Assembly: GCA_002309395.1 (NCBI GenBank)
Contig: DBWU01000082.1
Location: 1-12,953 of the forward strand
Direction: 5' to 3'
Source of the DNA: Oscillospiraceae bacterium UBA1230
Lineage (GTDB): Bacteria; Bacillota; Clostridia; Oscillospirales; Oscillospiraceae
DNA length: 12,953 nucleotides
In this document: piece after piece, positions 5,718 through 12,428 of the stretch
Numbering within the stretch: the stretch's first letter is position 1
Layout of the letters: every line of letters starts with the position of its first letter
Program-made: the position numbers and the translations under genes
The notes under the pieces: generated by a model
Told to the model about the DNA's origin: nothing
Database searches by the model: none
Seen by the model: the letters and a program-made list of their open reading frames with translations, nothing else

Positions 5718-8279
5718 ATGTTTACTGTCCACGTTAACGGCAAGGACTACGAATCCGCTCACGATAAAAAGCTGCTGCGCTTTTTGCGTGACGATCTGCA
5801 TCTCACCGCCGCCAAGGACGGTTGCAGTGAGGGCGTTTGCGGCACCTGTACGGTGCTGGTGGACGGGAAGAAGACCAAGGCGTGTGCCGTTTCATTGAGC
5901 CGTCTTCAGGGCAAAAAGGTGGTCACGGTGGAAGGCATCGATCCGGCGGAAATGCGTGTTTACGAGCATTGTTTCGCCGAGGCCGGCGCCGTGCAGTGCG
6001 GCTTTTGCATCCCCGGCATGGTGATCTCCGCCAAGAGCCTGCTGGATCAAACGCTGACCCCGACCCGTGCTGACGTGAAGGCGGCGATCCGCGGCAATCT
6101 CTGCCGCTGTACCGGCTATCAGAAGATCGAGGACGCTATTTTGCTGGCAGCGGATTTCTTCCGGGAACACCGCCCTATCCCGGATCCTGCCAAAACGCTG
6201 CACATGGATGAACGGGCGCGCCGGGTGGACGCGGCGGAAAAGGTGAACGGCACCGGCGTTTATGCCGATGATATTGACCTGCCCGGCATGCTTTACGCAA
6301 AGCCGGTCTATTCCAGATATCCCCGTGCCAGGATCGACAGAGTGGACGTTTCCGCCGCGCTGGCAGATCCCGATTGCGTGGAGGTGCTTACGCGCGACGA
6401 CGTTCCCTGCAACAAGATCGGCCATATCAAGCAGGACTGGGACGTGATGCTGGGCGAGGGCGATATTACGCGCTACGTAGGCAACGTGATCGCCGTTGTC
6501 GCCACCAATAAGCCGGAGCGGTTAGAGGAACTCGCCGGGCTGGTGCGGGTGGACTATACGGAGTTGCCGCCGCTGACGAATCCTTACGATGCGTTGCGGG
6601 GCGATGCACCGCTGATCCACCCGGACGGTAACGTGATGAGCCGCGCCAATCTGGTGCGGGGCAACGCCGACGCGGCGATCGCCGCCTCCAAGTACGTAGT
6701 CACGCGGAAGTATAAGACCTCCTGGCAGGAACACGGGTTCATGGAGCCGGAATGCTGCGTGGCGGTGCCGGAAGGGGAGGACGGGCTTTTACTCTATACC
6801 ACCAGCCAGTCGATTTACGACGTTCAGCGCGAATGCTCCAAAATGCTGGCCCTGCCGCCTGAGAAGGTGCATTGCCGTGCGGCGCTGGTGGGCGGCGGCT
6901 TTGGCGGCAAGGAGGATATGTCGGTCCAGCCGTACGCGGCGCTGATGGCGTGGGTCACGAAACGTCCGGTGAAGGTGAAGTATACGCGCACCGAGTCGCT
7001 CCATTACCACGTGAAGCGCCATCCTATGGAGATGGAGTTTACCACCGCCTGCGATGAGAACGGGCACCTGACTGCCACGAAGGGCATCATTATAGCCGAT
7101 ACCGGCGCCTACGCGTCACTGGGAGGCCCGGTACTGCACCGTGCCTGTACCCATGCGGCAGGTCCGTACAACTACCAGAACATCGACATTTTCGGTATGT
7201 CGGTATATACCAATAACGTGCCATCCGGCGCGTTTCGCGGTTTCGGCGTGACCCAGAGCTGTTTTGCTACGGAGATGAACATCAATCTTCTGGCGGAGAT
7301 GGTGGGGATCGATCCGTGGGAGTTCCGCCGCCGCAACGCTATCAAACCGGGCGATATTCTGCCCAACGGTCAGACGGCGGATCCCAACACCAACATGGAA
7401 GCGTGTCTGGATGCGGTCAAGGACGTGTTTTATAACAACAAGTACGCCGGAATCGCCTGCGGTTTCAAGAATTCCGGCACCGGCATGGGAAAGAAGGACA
7501 TCGGGCGCGTGCTGGTAAGCGTGGAGGACGGCAAGTTCCACATCCGCACCTCCGCCGCCTGTATGGGGCAGGGGATCGGTCAGGTGGTACTGACGGAGAT
7601 CTGCCACGTGACGGAGCTGGATCCGGCGCTGTTCGTGGTGGAAGCGGCGGATACACAGCGCACGCCGGATGCCGGTACCTCCACGGCTTCCCGCCAGACG
7701 GTGATGACCGGCGAGGCGGCGCGCCGCGTGGGCGAAAAGCTGAAAGAGGCGCTTAAACACCATGGGATCAGCGAGCTGGAAGGTCAGGAGTTCTTTGGCG
7801 AGTATTCCGCTCAGACCGATCCGCTGGGCGCTATTAAGGAAAACCCCGTCAGCCACGTGTCTTACTCCTACGGCGCGCAGGTGATCGTTCTGAACGGCGA
7901 GGGGAAGATCGCCAAGGCGGTGTCTGCTTTCGACGTGGGTACGCCGGTGAATATCCAGTCCGTGGAAGGGCAGATCGAGGGCGGCATGCTCATGGGCATC
8001 GGCTACGGTGTTACGGAGAAATTCGAGTGTAAGGACGGATATCCCGTCAGCCGGTTCGGAACCATCGGCTTTATGCGCGCCGATCAGGCGCCTGAGCTGG
8101 AAGTGCGGCTCTGCCGCCCGAAAGAGGAGGATAAATTACCCTACTCTCTGGGCGCCAAGGGTTGCGGCGAACTGTGCATGATCCCAACGGCACCGGCGTG
8201 CGCGCATGCCTATTACCGCTGGGACGGTGCGTTCCGCCAGAGCCTGCCGCTGGAGAACACGCCCTATAGAAAGAGCTGA
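5718..8279 (+). CDS. Fused [2Fe-2S]-molybdopterin hydroxylase, Se-dependent XDH-like
   Basis: One 853-residue chain combines both [2Fe-2S] domains (1-150) with a complete Mo domain (about 165-850). Cys36, 41, 44 and 56 bind the first cluster; Cys94, 97, 129 and 131 the second. Mo-site landmarks are WQEHGFMEPE (Gln337), GGGFGGKED (392-400), GAFRGFG (504-510), GMGQ/GQGI around 616-620 and GAKGCGE (812-818, catalytic Glu818). Glu399 and Arg507 fill the purine-binding positions. Size and layout match the family annotated as selenium-dependent xanthine dehydrogenase in clostridia and enterococci, where selenium is a labile ligand of Mo rather than selenocysteine; the sequence itself cannot prove selenium. 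No FAD domain is present. ATG 5718 follows AAGGAGG (5704-5710) by 7 bases. An aldehyde oxidoreductase of Mop type is the main alternative, disfavoured by the Glu/Arg pair. Confidence 0.87.
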   Translation: MFTVHVNGKDYESAHDKKLLRFLRDDLHLTAAKDGCSEGVCGTCTVLVDGKKTKACAVSLSRLQGKKVVTVEGIDPAEMRVYEHCFAEAGAVQCGFCIPGMVISAKSLLDQTLTPTRADVKAAIRGNLCRCTGYQKIEDAILLAADFFREHRPIPDPAKTLHMDERARRVDAAEKVNGTGVYADDIDLPGMLYAKPVYSRYPRARIDRVDVSAALADPDCVEVLTRDDVPCNKIGHIKQDWDVMLGEGDITRYVGNVIAVVATNKPERLEELAGLVRVDYTELPPLTNPYDALRGDAPLIHPDGNVMSRANLVRGNADAAIAASKYVVTRKYKTSWQEHGFMEPECCVAVPEGEDGLLLYTTSQSIYDVQRECSKMLALPPEKVHCRAALVGGGFGGKEDMSVQPYAALMAWVTKRPVKVKYTRTESLHYHVKRHPMEMEFTTACDENGHLTATKGIIIADTGAYASLGGPVLHRACTHAAGPYNYQNIDIFGMSVYTNNVPSGAFRGFGVTQSCFATEMNINLLAEMVGIDPWEFRRRNAIKPGDILPNGQTADPNTNMEACLDAVKDVFYNNKYAGIACGFKNSGTGMGKKDIGRVLVSVEDGKFHIRTSAACMGQGIGQVVLTEICHVTELDPALFVVEAADTQRTPDAGTSTASRQTVMTGEAARRVGEKLKEALKHHGISELEGQEFFGEYSAQTDPLGAIKENPVSHVSYSYGAQVIVLNGEGKIAKAVSAFDVGTPVNIQSVEGQIEGGMLMGIGYGVTEKFECKDGYPVSRFGTIGFMRADQAPELEVRLCRPKEEDKLPYSLGAKGCGELCMIPTAPACAHAYYRWDGAFRQSLPLENTPYRKS

Positions 8280-8291
8280 TAAGCAATAACT

Positions 8292-8311
8292 GTAAAGTAG
8301 ATATGCTTTAC
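8292..8311 (+). other. Small intercistronic hairpin
   Basis: GTAAAG (8292-8297) and CTTTAC (8306-8311) can pair around an 8-base loop in the 49-base gap between the fused hydroxylase and the channel gene. There is no T tract, so it is not a standard terminator. It might stabilise or process the upstream message, or be chance in AT-rich sequence. Confidence 0.25.
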
Positions 8312-8328
8312 GGAAAAGAGATAGGAAT

Positions 8329-9267
8329 ATGACCAAGAAACACTGGAAACGGCGCATCTTTGATATCATTCAGATCGGCAACGAGGAAGATCTGCCCAGC
8401 CGCGCCTTTGACATCGTGCTGGTAGCGCTGATCGTACTGAATATGCTGGCGCTGTTTTTAGAGACGTTTGAAGAGCTGTCGTCTCTTGGAGGGGCATTTC
8501 ACGCGATCGAGATCGTAACGGTGGCTTTCTTCTGTGTGGAATATGCCCTGCGGATCTGGACGGCATCGTATCTCTACCCCGGGGAGAGTACGGTTCGCGC
8601 CGTTTGGAAGTTTCTGCGCTCCTATGACGGCGTGATCGATCTTTTGACCATACTGCCGTTTTTCTTCCTCAGCGGATTCGTGGTGTTCCGTATGCTCCGT
8701 GTGGTGCGGATCTTTCATCTGTTTCGCATCAATCCGCGGTACGATTCCTTTAACGTCATCAAATCCGTTCTCTATGAAAAGCGAAACCAGTTAGCCTCGT
8801 CAGTATTTCTCATTCTGATCCTCATGCTGGCGGCGTCTCTTTCCATGTACAGCGCCGAGCATGAAGCGCAACCGGAATCGTTCCGCAACGCCTTCAGCGG
8901 CATCTGGTGGAGCGTCAGCACGCTGTTGACCGTAGGCTACGGTGATATCTATCCCGTCACGGCGGTGGGGCGCGTACTGGCGGTGGTGATCACCTTTTTG
9001 GGCGTGGGCGCGGTGGCGATCCCCACCGGCATCATCAGCGCCGGTTTCGTGGAGCAGTACAGTAAATTACAGCAGGAAACGCCGCGCCTGACCGGTGAGC
9101 TGACCGCCATCTTCGTCAATCGTGACAGCGCCTGGATTGGCAAAACGGTAGAGGACGTAGAGCGCGAATACGGCGTAGATATCGTACTGGTGCGGCGCAA
9201 CGGAAAAGTAACCGCACCGAAACAGCACTACGCAGTCCGGGAGGGCGACGAGGTGGCGTATCTGTAA
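8329..9267 (+). CDS. Six-TM voltage-gated-type potassium channel with TrkA-C domain
   Basis: Probable K+-selective membrane channel of the Kv/KvAP type, 312 residues. Likely segments are S1 (about 26-46), S2 (57-78), S3 (100-116), S4 (118-133), S5 (155-175), a pore helix (187-200) and S6 (213-240). S4 carries arginines at three-residue spacing (RMLRVVRIFHLFR), the signature of a voltage sensor. The selectivity filter is a perfect TVGYGD (201-206). Residues about 253-312 look like a TrkA-C (RCK_C) domain without the nucleotide-binding TrkA-N half, suggesting ligand modulation or assembly. The ribosome site is weak: GGAAAAGAGA (8312-8321) upstream of ATG 8329. It lies 49 bases after the hydroxylase gene with no clear terminator between, so it is probably co-transcribed, though functionally unrelated on present evidence. 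Confidence 0.88.
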   Translation: MTKKHWKRRIFDIIQIGNEEDLPSRAFDIVLVALIVLNMLALFLETFEELSSLGGAFHAIEIVTVAFFCVEYALRIWTASYLYPGESTVRAVWKFLRSYDGVIDLLTILPFFFLSGFVVFRMLRVVRIFHLFRINPRYDSFNVIKSVLYEKRNQLASSVFLILILMLAASLSMYSAEHEAQPESFRNAFSGIWWSVSTLLTVGYGDIYPVTAVGRVLAVVITFLGVGAVAIPTGIISAGFVEQYSKLQQETPRLTGELTAIFVNRDSAWIGKTVEDVEREYGVDIVLVRRNGKVTAPKQHYAVREGDEVAYL

Positions 9268-9273
9268 AAACGC

Positions 9274-9312
9274 AAAAAAGAAGCGGAGAGATACCTCTCC
9301 GCTTCTTTTTTT
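9274..9312. terminator. Bidirectional terminator between convergent operons
   Basis: An 11-bp perfect stem, GAAGCGGAGAG (9280-9290) with CTCTCCGCTTC (9295-9305), closes a 4-base loop. It is flanked by A-rich sequence on the left and a T run on the right (9306-9312), extending the pairing. It therefore works on both strands, ending the channel transcript from the left and the ECF S-component transcript from the right. Confidence 0.92.
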
Positions 9313-9323
9313 GCTTGTATGGG

Positions 9324-9884
9324 TTACGGCTGTATCTTATCCAGCAGCTTTGCCTTTTCCAGTGCCGGACGAAGCGCCGCATAGAGGATCGGCGCCACGA
9401 TCAGCGCCGCCACGGCGTTGATGGCGGACGCTGGGAATTTGGCGGATACCGTCAGCCACACCTTATCTTCCGGAAAACCGTAGATAAACCGCTGATAGAG
9501 ATAGGTCTTGAGCATATACAGCGCCACGTAGGTCCACGCGCCAATGACGCCGGCGGCAATATTCCAGCCGTGGTGTGCCGCCTTTCTGCCGCCGCCGTAG
9601 GCGATCATACCGCATACCCACGCCATGGCAAACTTGGTGAGGAAGGTGATCAGATACGACAGAAGATCCGAGGGATAATAGAATACGTCATAGAGCGCCG
9701 AGCCGAGCCCGGCGGCAATACCGCCGGCCAGCGGTCCCATCAGCAGTCCGGCAAGCAGGCAAATGCCGTTTGCCAGATGCACCTTGGACTCGCCCAGAGG
9801 AATGCGGAAGAAGGTAACGACAAAGACCAGTGCGGTCAAAAAGGCAATATAGACGATTTTTTGCAGGGATAATCTCTGTTCCAT
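9324..9884 (-). CDS. ECF transporter S component, substrate unknown
   Basis: Substrate-binding membrane subunit of an energy-coupling-factor vitamin transporter; it would work with a shared T subunit and two ATPases encoded elsewhere. The 186-residue chain is highly hydrophobic, with probable membrane segments near 9-28, 37-62, 73-98, 107-129 and 148-172. The stretch VHLANGICLLAGLLMGPLAG (35-54), followed by GLGSALYD (59-66), is characteristic of S components of the Pfam 'ECF-ribofla_trS'-like group. The substrate cannot be assigned: these families cover riboflavin, queuosine precursors, thiamine precursors and others. ATG 9884 is preceded by AGGAGG (9898-9893) at 8 bases. It ends just before the shared terminator. 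A large palindrome and a possible separate promoter lie immediately upstream, so it may be regulated apart from the redox genes before it. Confidence 0.8.
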   Translation of the reverse strand: MEQRLSLQKIVYIAFLTALVFVVTFFRIPLGESKVHLANGICLLAGLLMGPLAGGIAAGLGSALYDVFYYPSDLLSYLITFLTKFAMAWVCGMIAYGGGRKAAHHGWNIAAGVIGAWTYVALYMLKTYLYQRFIYGFPEDKVWLTVSAKFPASAINAVAALIVAPILYAALRPALEKAKLLDKIQP

Positions 9885-9909
9885 AGTTTACGCCTCCTGT
9901 TCTTTGCCC

Positions 9910-9937
9910 ATAATATGACAAAACTGGCTATTATGAA
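9910..9937 (-). promoter_or_regulatory. Possible promoter of the ECF S-component gene
   Basis: Reading the minus strand, TTCATA (9937-9932) could serve as -35 and TATTAT (9915-9910) as -10, with a 16-bp spacer. The -35 lies in the centre of the palindrome and the -10 at its edge. The match is only moderate (four and five of six consensus bases), and the predicted leader is short, about 20 bases. Confidence 0.35.
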
Positions 9938-9957
9938 ATAACCAGTTTTGTCATATT
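9912..9957. repeat. 46-bp near-perfect palindrome upstream of ECF S gene
   Basis: AATATGACAAAACTGG (9912-9927) is repeated as a perfect 16-bp inverted copy at 9942-9957. The 14-base centre adds another TATT/AATA pairing (9929-9932 with 9937-9940), leaving only one mismatch and a four-base core. The arm centres are 30 bp apart, close to three helical turns. As DNA it would suit a dimeric or tetrameric regulator covering the possible promoter. As RNA it would form a long hairpin between the two genes. No T tract follows, so it is not a classical terminator. Confidence 0.75.
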
Positions 9958-9970
9958 TGATAAGACCAGA

Positions 9971-10582
9971 TCAAAAGAGCAGAAACCGGGCATAGAATGC
10001 GGTGTCGTTCTGCATGGCAACGGTTTCCAGCGGCGTCAGCGCCTGTGACAGCGTGGAAGGGGAGAGTCGGCGGTTTTCCTCCAGTGCTGCCAGCGCGCCG
10101 CACAGACCCAAAAACGGCATGGCGCAGGGCAACACGGCGCTCATGGTTTTGACCGCCTGATAGGACGCGGTGAAAAAACGCCCTAACGCCTCGCCGTACG
10201 TCTCATGGAGCGAGGCGCACACAAGACACCCGGCAACGCTGACCTGTGGCAACGAGCGCAAAAAGTCGCGCAAATCACCCAACGCGCCTACAGGAAATCC
10301 CACGGCGCCATCGTCGTCTCCGATGCGGAGCAGCAGACCCGCGGAGTAGGGCTGCCCGGCGGCGGTGCCTTGCTGCAGAGCCGATAGCTGTTCCTTAGTC
10401 TGCGCCACGATGCGGCACCGCCCGACAAAAGGCGACAGATCCGCCTCCGGCGCCGGGAGCGCATAGATCCCGGTAGGCGGCAGGGACAGAGCGTCCAGCT
10501 CCTGACAGGAGCGGATCAGTGCGGTATGTTCGCCCCATGAAACGAGCCGGGGCGGCAGAAAATCCTTCAACGCTTCGTACAT
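9971..10582 (-). CDS. Uncharacterised protein in thioredoxin operon
   Basis: I do not recognise this 203-residue protein with confidence. It has no signal peptide and no obvious membrane segment, so it is probably cytoplasmic. It contains five cysteines (26, 56, 119, 122, 153) and a sixth at 161; Cys119 and Cys122 form a CLVC pair. The middle (AGLLLRIGDDDGAVGFP, 81-97, then a helix-rich stretch and LPQVSVAGCLVC) faintly recalls the PLP-binding barrel proteins of the YggS/alanine racemase fold, but the N-terminal lysine motif is not seen, so any such relation would be a truncated or diverged one. ATG 10582 is chosen because GGGGA lies 6 bases upstream; a GTG at 10600 overlaps the trxB stop as GTGA but has no ribosome site. 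Tight spacing implies co-expression with trxB. Confidence 0.6.
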   Translation of the reverse strand: MYEALKDFLPPRLVSWGEHTALIRSCQELDALSLPPTGIYALPAPEADLSPFVGRCRIVAQTKEQLSALQQGTAAGQPYSAGLLLRIGDDDGAVGFPVGALGDLRDFLRSLPQVSVAGCLVCASLHETYGEALGRFFTASYQAVKTMSAVLPCAMPFLGLCGALAALEENRRLSPSTLSQALTPLETVAMQNDTAFYARFLLF

Positions 10583-10596
10583 GATGATTCCCCGTT

Positions 10597-11502
10597 TCAC
10601 AGGCTGTTGAGGTACCGCACGGCTTCCGTGGCGGCGACAGCACCGTCCGCAGTAGCGGTAACGAGCTGACGCACGCCTTTTGCCCGGTTATCGCCGGCGG
10701 CAAAAATGCCGGCGGTCCTGGTGCGGCAATTCTCTCCGGCGGCGGCGTAACCATCCTCGCTCAAGTCTACGACAGGGGCAAAAGCGTCTGTGTTGGGGAC
10801 GCGACCTACCGCCACAAAGAGTCCGCTCACCGCAAGCTCCGTTACGCATCCTGCCGTATCGGTCACTTCGATGCCGGTGAGCCGCCGCTCGGCGCAAAGC
10901 CGGGTAACGGTGCTGTGATAGAGGATCTTCACGTTTTCTCGCGCCTTAAGCTGTGCCACCGTAGCGGCGTCGCCCCGGAAAGCGTCACGCCGGTGGATGA
11001 GATACACAGTTTCGGCAAGATCCGCCAGATACAGCGCATCCTCCAGCGCCGTGTTGCCGCCGCCGACCACCGCCACGGCTTTGCCGCGATAAAACGCGCC
11101 GTCGCAGGTGGCGCAGTAGGAGACGCCGCGCCCGATCAGCTTTTCTTCGTCCGCAACGCCCAGTTTCCTGTTTTCACAGCCGGTGGCAAGGATCACCGCT
11201 TTACAGGGATACGCCCCTTTCGGCGTGACGACCTCTTTGAAAGCGCCTGCCTCTCGTACCGCTGTGACCTGCTCGAACCGGATTTCCGCGCCCAGCGCTG
11301 TCGCCTGCTGATACATCTTCGTCGCCAGATCGATGCCGGAGATCTGCGGTTCGGCGGGATAGTTCTCCACGGAGGGCGTGTTGATGATCTGACCGCCGTA
11401 GGCGGCTTTTTCCAGCACCAGCACGGATTTGGAGGCGCGGCGGCCATAGATGGCGGCGGTCAAACCGGCGGGACCGGCGCCCACAATGATGAGATCCGTC
11501 AT
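10597..11502 (-). CDS. trxB: Thioredoxin reductase
   Basis: Cytoplasmic FAD enzyme that reduces thioredoxin with NADPH. The 301 residues show the low-molecular-weight bacterial layout: FAD loop GAGPAG (8-13), PSVENYP (43-49), redox pair CATC (130-133, followed by DG), second nucleotide loop GGGNTA (147-152), HRRDAFR (170-176) and the C-terminal FAD motif FAAGD (267-271). HRR..FR is the 2'-phosphate-binding signature of NADPH-using members, in contrast to ferredoxin-linked reductases of some clostridia, which lose it. Only 3 bases separate it from the trxA stop. Its ribosome site, GGAGG, lies inside the last trxA codons 8 bases before the ATG, so translation is probably coupled. It completes a working set with the adjacent trxA and peroxidase. 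Confidence 0.95.
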   Translation of the reverse strand: MTDLIIVGAGPAGLTAAIYGRRASKSVLVLEKAAYGGQIINTPSVENYPAEPQISGIDLATKMYQQATALGAEIRFEQVTAVREAGAFKEVVTPKGAYPCKAVILATGCENRKLGVADEEKLIGRGVSYCATCDGAFYRGKAVAVVGGGNTALEDALYLADLAETVYLIHRRDAFRGDAATVAQLKARENVKILYHSTVTRLCAERRLTGIEVTDTAGCVTELAVSGLFVAVGRVPNTDAFAPVVDLSEDGYAAAGENCRTRTAGIFAAGDNRAKGVRQLVTATADGAVAATEAVRYLNSL

Positions 11503-11505
11503 CCC

Positions 11506-11817
11506 TTACGCCTCCAGCATCGCCTCGATCGCCTCACGGGGCTTAAAGCCGATGCTCCGCTCCGCCTCAACGCCGTTTTTGAAAAGAATCACGCAGGGGA
11601 TGGAGCTTACGTCATACTGTTCCGCCAGGTCCATCTCCTCGTCGATATTGATGGAAACTACTTTGCAATCACTTCGCCGTGCGGCGATCTCGTCCAGCAG
11701 CGGCTTGAGCATACGGCACGGGCCGCACCAGTCCGCGTTGAAGTCCGCCAGTACCGGCACGTCGGCGTGCAGGACTTCCGCTTCAAAGGTTTCCTGTGTG
11801 ATTTCTTTGATGTTCAT
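11506..11817 (-). CDS. trxA: Thioredoxin
   Basis: Small cytoplasmic dithiol carrier, 103 residues, normal for thioredoxin. The active site WCGPC (30-34) and the cis-proline Pro74 (in SSIPC) are intact, so it is a true thioredoxin rather than a thioredoxin-like relic. The strand before the active site reads ADFNADW instead of the common DFWA.W. Two further cysteines (51 and 75) are present, Cys75 directly after the cis-proline, near the active site in the fold. ATG 11817 is 7 bases after AGGAGG (11830-11825). It sits between the peroxidase gene (19 bases upstream) and trxB, the usual place for the electron shuttle linking them. Confidence 0.96.
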   Translation of the reverse strand: MNIKEITQETFEAEVLHADVPVLADFNADWCGPCRMLKPLLDEIAARRSDCKVVSINIDEEMDLAEQYDVSSIPCVILFKNGVEAERSIGFKPREAIEAMLEA

Positions 11818-11836
11818 ATCGATTCCTCCTCATTTG

Positions 11837-12379
11837 TTATCCGAGTAAACGCACGATCTCTTTTTCAATATCGGAAGGATCCACCGTGGGGGCGTAACGC
11901 GCCACCACGCAGCCGTCCCGACCGATCAGGAATTTTGTAAAGTTCCAGCGAATATCGCCGCTTTCCTTGGCGCTCGTACTGATCGCGTCGATCGCCTTCA
12001 TGGTCAGCTTGCCCTTCACGCCGCTGTTGATCTCCTCCGCCCCCTGTGTCTTCAGCCAGACGAACAGGGGAGAGGCGTTCTCACCGTTGACCTCGATCTT
12101 GGCGAGCTGGTCAAACTGGGTTTTATACCGCGCCGTGCAGAATTCATGGATCTGCGCATCGTCGCCGGGCGCCTGATTGCCGAACTGGTTGCAGGGGAAG
12201 TCCAGGATCTCCAACCCTGTTTCATGATACGCCTCGTAAAGCGCTTCCAGAGATTTATATTGCGGCGTAAAACCGCAGCCGGTAGCCGTGTTTACGATCA
12301 GCAGTACTTTGCCGCGCAGATCCGCCAGATCCAACTCGCCGCCTTTGCGCTTACTGACCTTAAAATCAAATGCCGTCAT
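11837..12379 (-). CDS. gpx: Glutathione peroxidase-family, probably thioredoxin-dependent peroxidase
   Basis: Reduces hydrogen peroxide and organic hydroperoxides. The 180 residues hold the family boxes: NTATGCGFTPQY (30-41) with the peroxidatic Cys35, FPCNQFGNQ (61-69, active-site Gln65) and WNFTKFL (145-151, active-site Trp145). Cys35 is encoded by TGC, so this is the cysteine form, not a selenoprotein. Cys81 in EFCTARY matches the resolving cysteine of two-Cys members such as yeast Gpx3, which are recycled by thioredoxin, not glutathione; the following trxA and trxB genes agree with this. ATG 12379 is chosen over an upstream in-frame non-ATG start because AAGGAGG (12392-12386) lies 6 bases before it and translation starts with the typical FDFKV. 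It is the first gene of the operon. Confidence 0.93.
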   Translation of the reverse strand: MTAFDFKVSKRKGGELDLADLRGKVLLIVNTATGCGFTPQYKSLEALYEAYHETGLEILDFPCNQFGNQAPGDDAQIHEFCTARYKTQFDQLAKIEVNGENASPLFVWLKTQGAEEINSGVKGKLTMKAIDAISTSAKESGDIRWNFTKFLIGRDGCVVARYAPTVDPSDIEKEIVRLLG

Positions 12380-12410
12380 ATGAATCCTCCTTACACTTAT
12401 TTTGAACAAT

Positions 12411-12428
12411 TAGATTGTACAAAATCTA
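12411..12428. promoter_or_regulatory. Inverted repeat over the -10 box of the peroxidase promoter
   Basis: TAGATT (12411-12416) and AATCTA (12423-12428) are perfect inverted copies around a 6-base core, GTACAA. The repeat covers the whole -10 element, a typical operator position for a repressor. A peroxide-sensing Fur-family regulator (PerR) would be a sensible candidate for these genes, but the 6-6-6 layout does not match the known PerR box, so the regulator is unassigned. Confidence 0.4.

Noticed and set aside
9885..9970. Riboswitch upstream of the ECF S-component gene.
   Set aside because: The gap is only 86 bases and is dominated by one long palindrome. No preQ1, FMN or TPP-type conserved core is visible.
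9956..9975. TTTGAT-8 bases-ATCAAA near the stop of the uncharacterised gene, considered as an FNR-type site.
   Set aside because: The spacing is 8 instead of 4, it overlaps a coding end, and it is not placed on a promoter.
10915..11940. Open frame of about 341 codons on the plus strand across trxB, trxA and the end of gpx.
   Set aside because: It crosses three well-supported genes on the other strand, shows no recognisable domain and has no ribosome site.
11837..12379. Selenocysteine in the glutathione-peroxidase-family protein.
   Set aside because: The active-site codon is TGC (Cys), there is no in-frame TGA, and the protein is full length.
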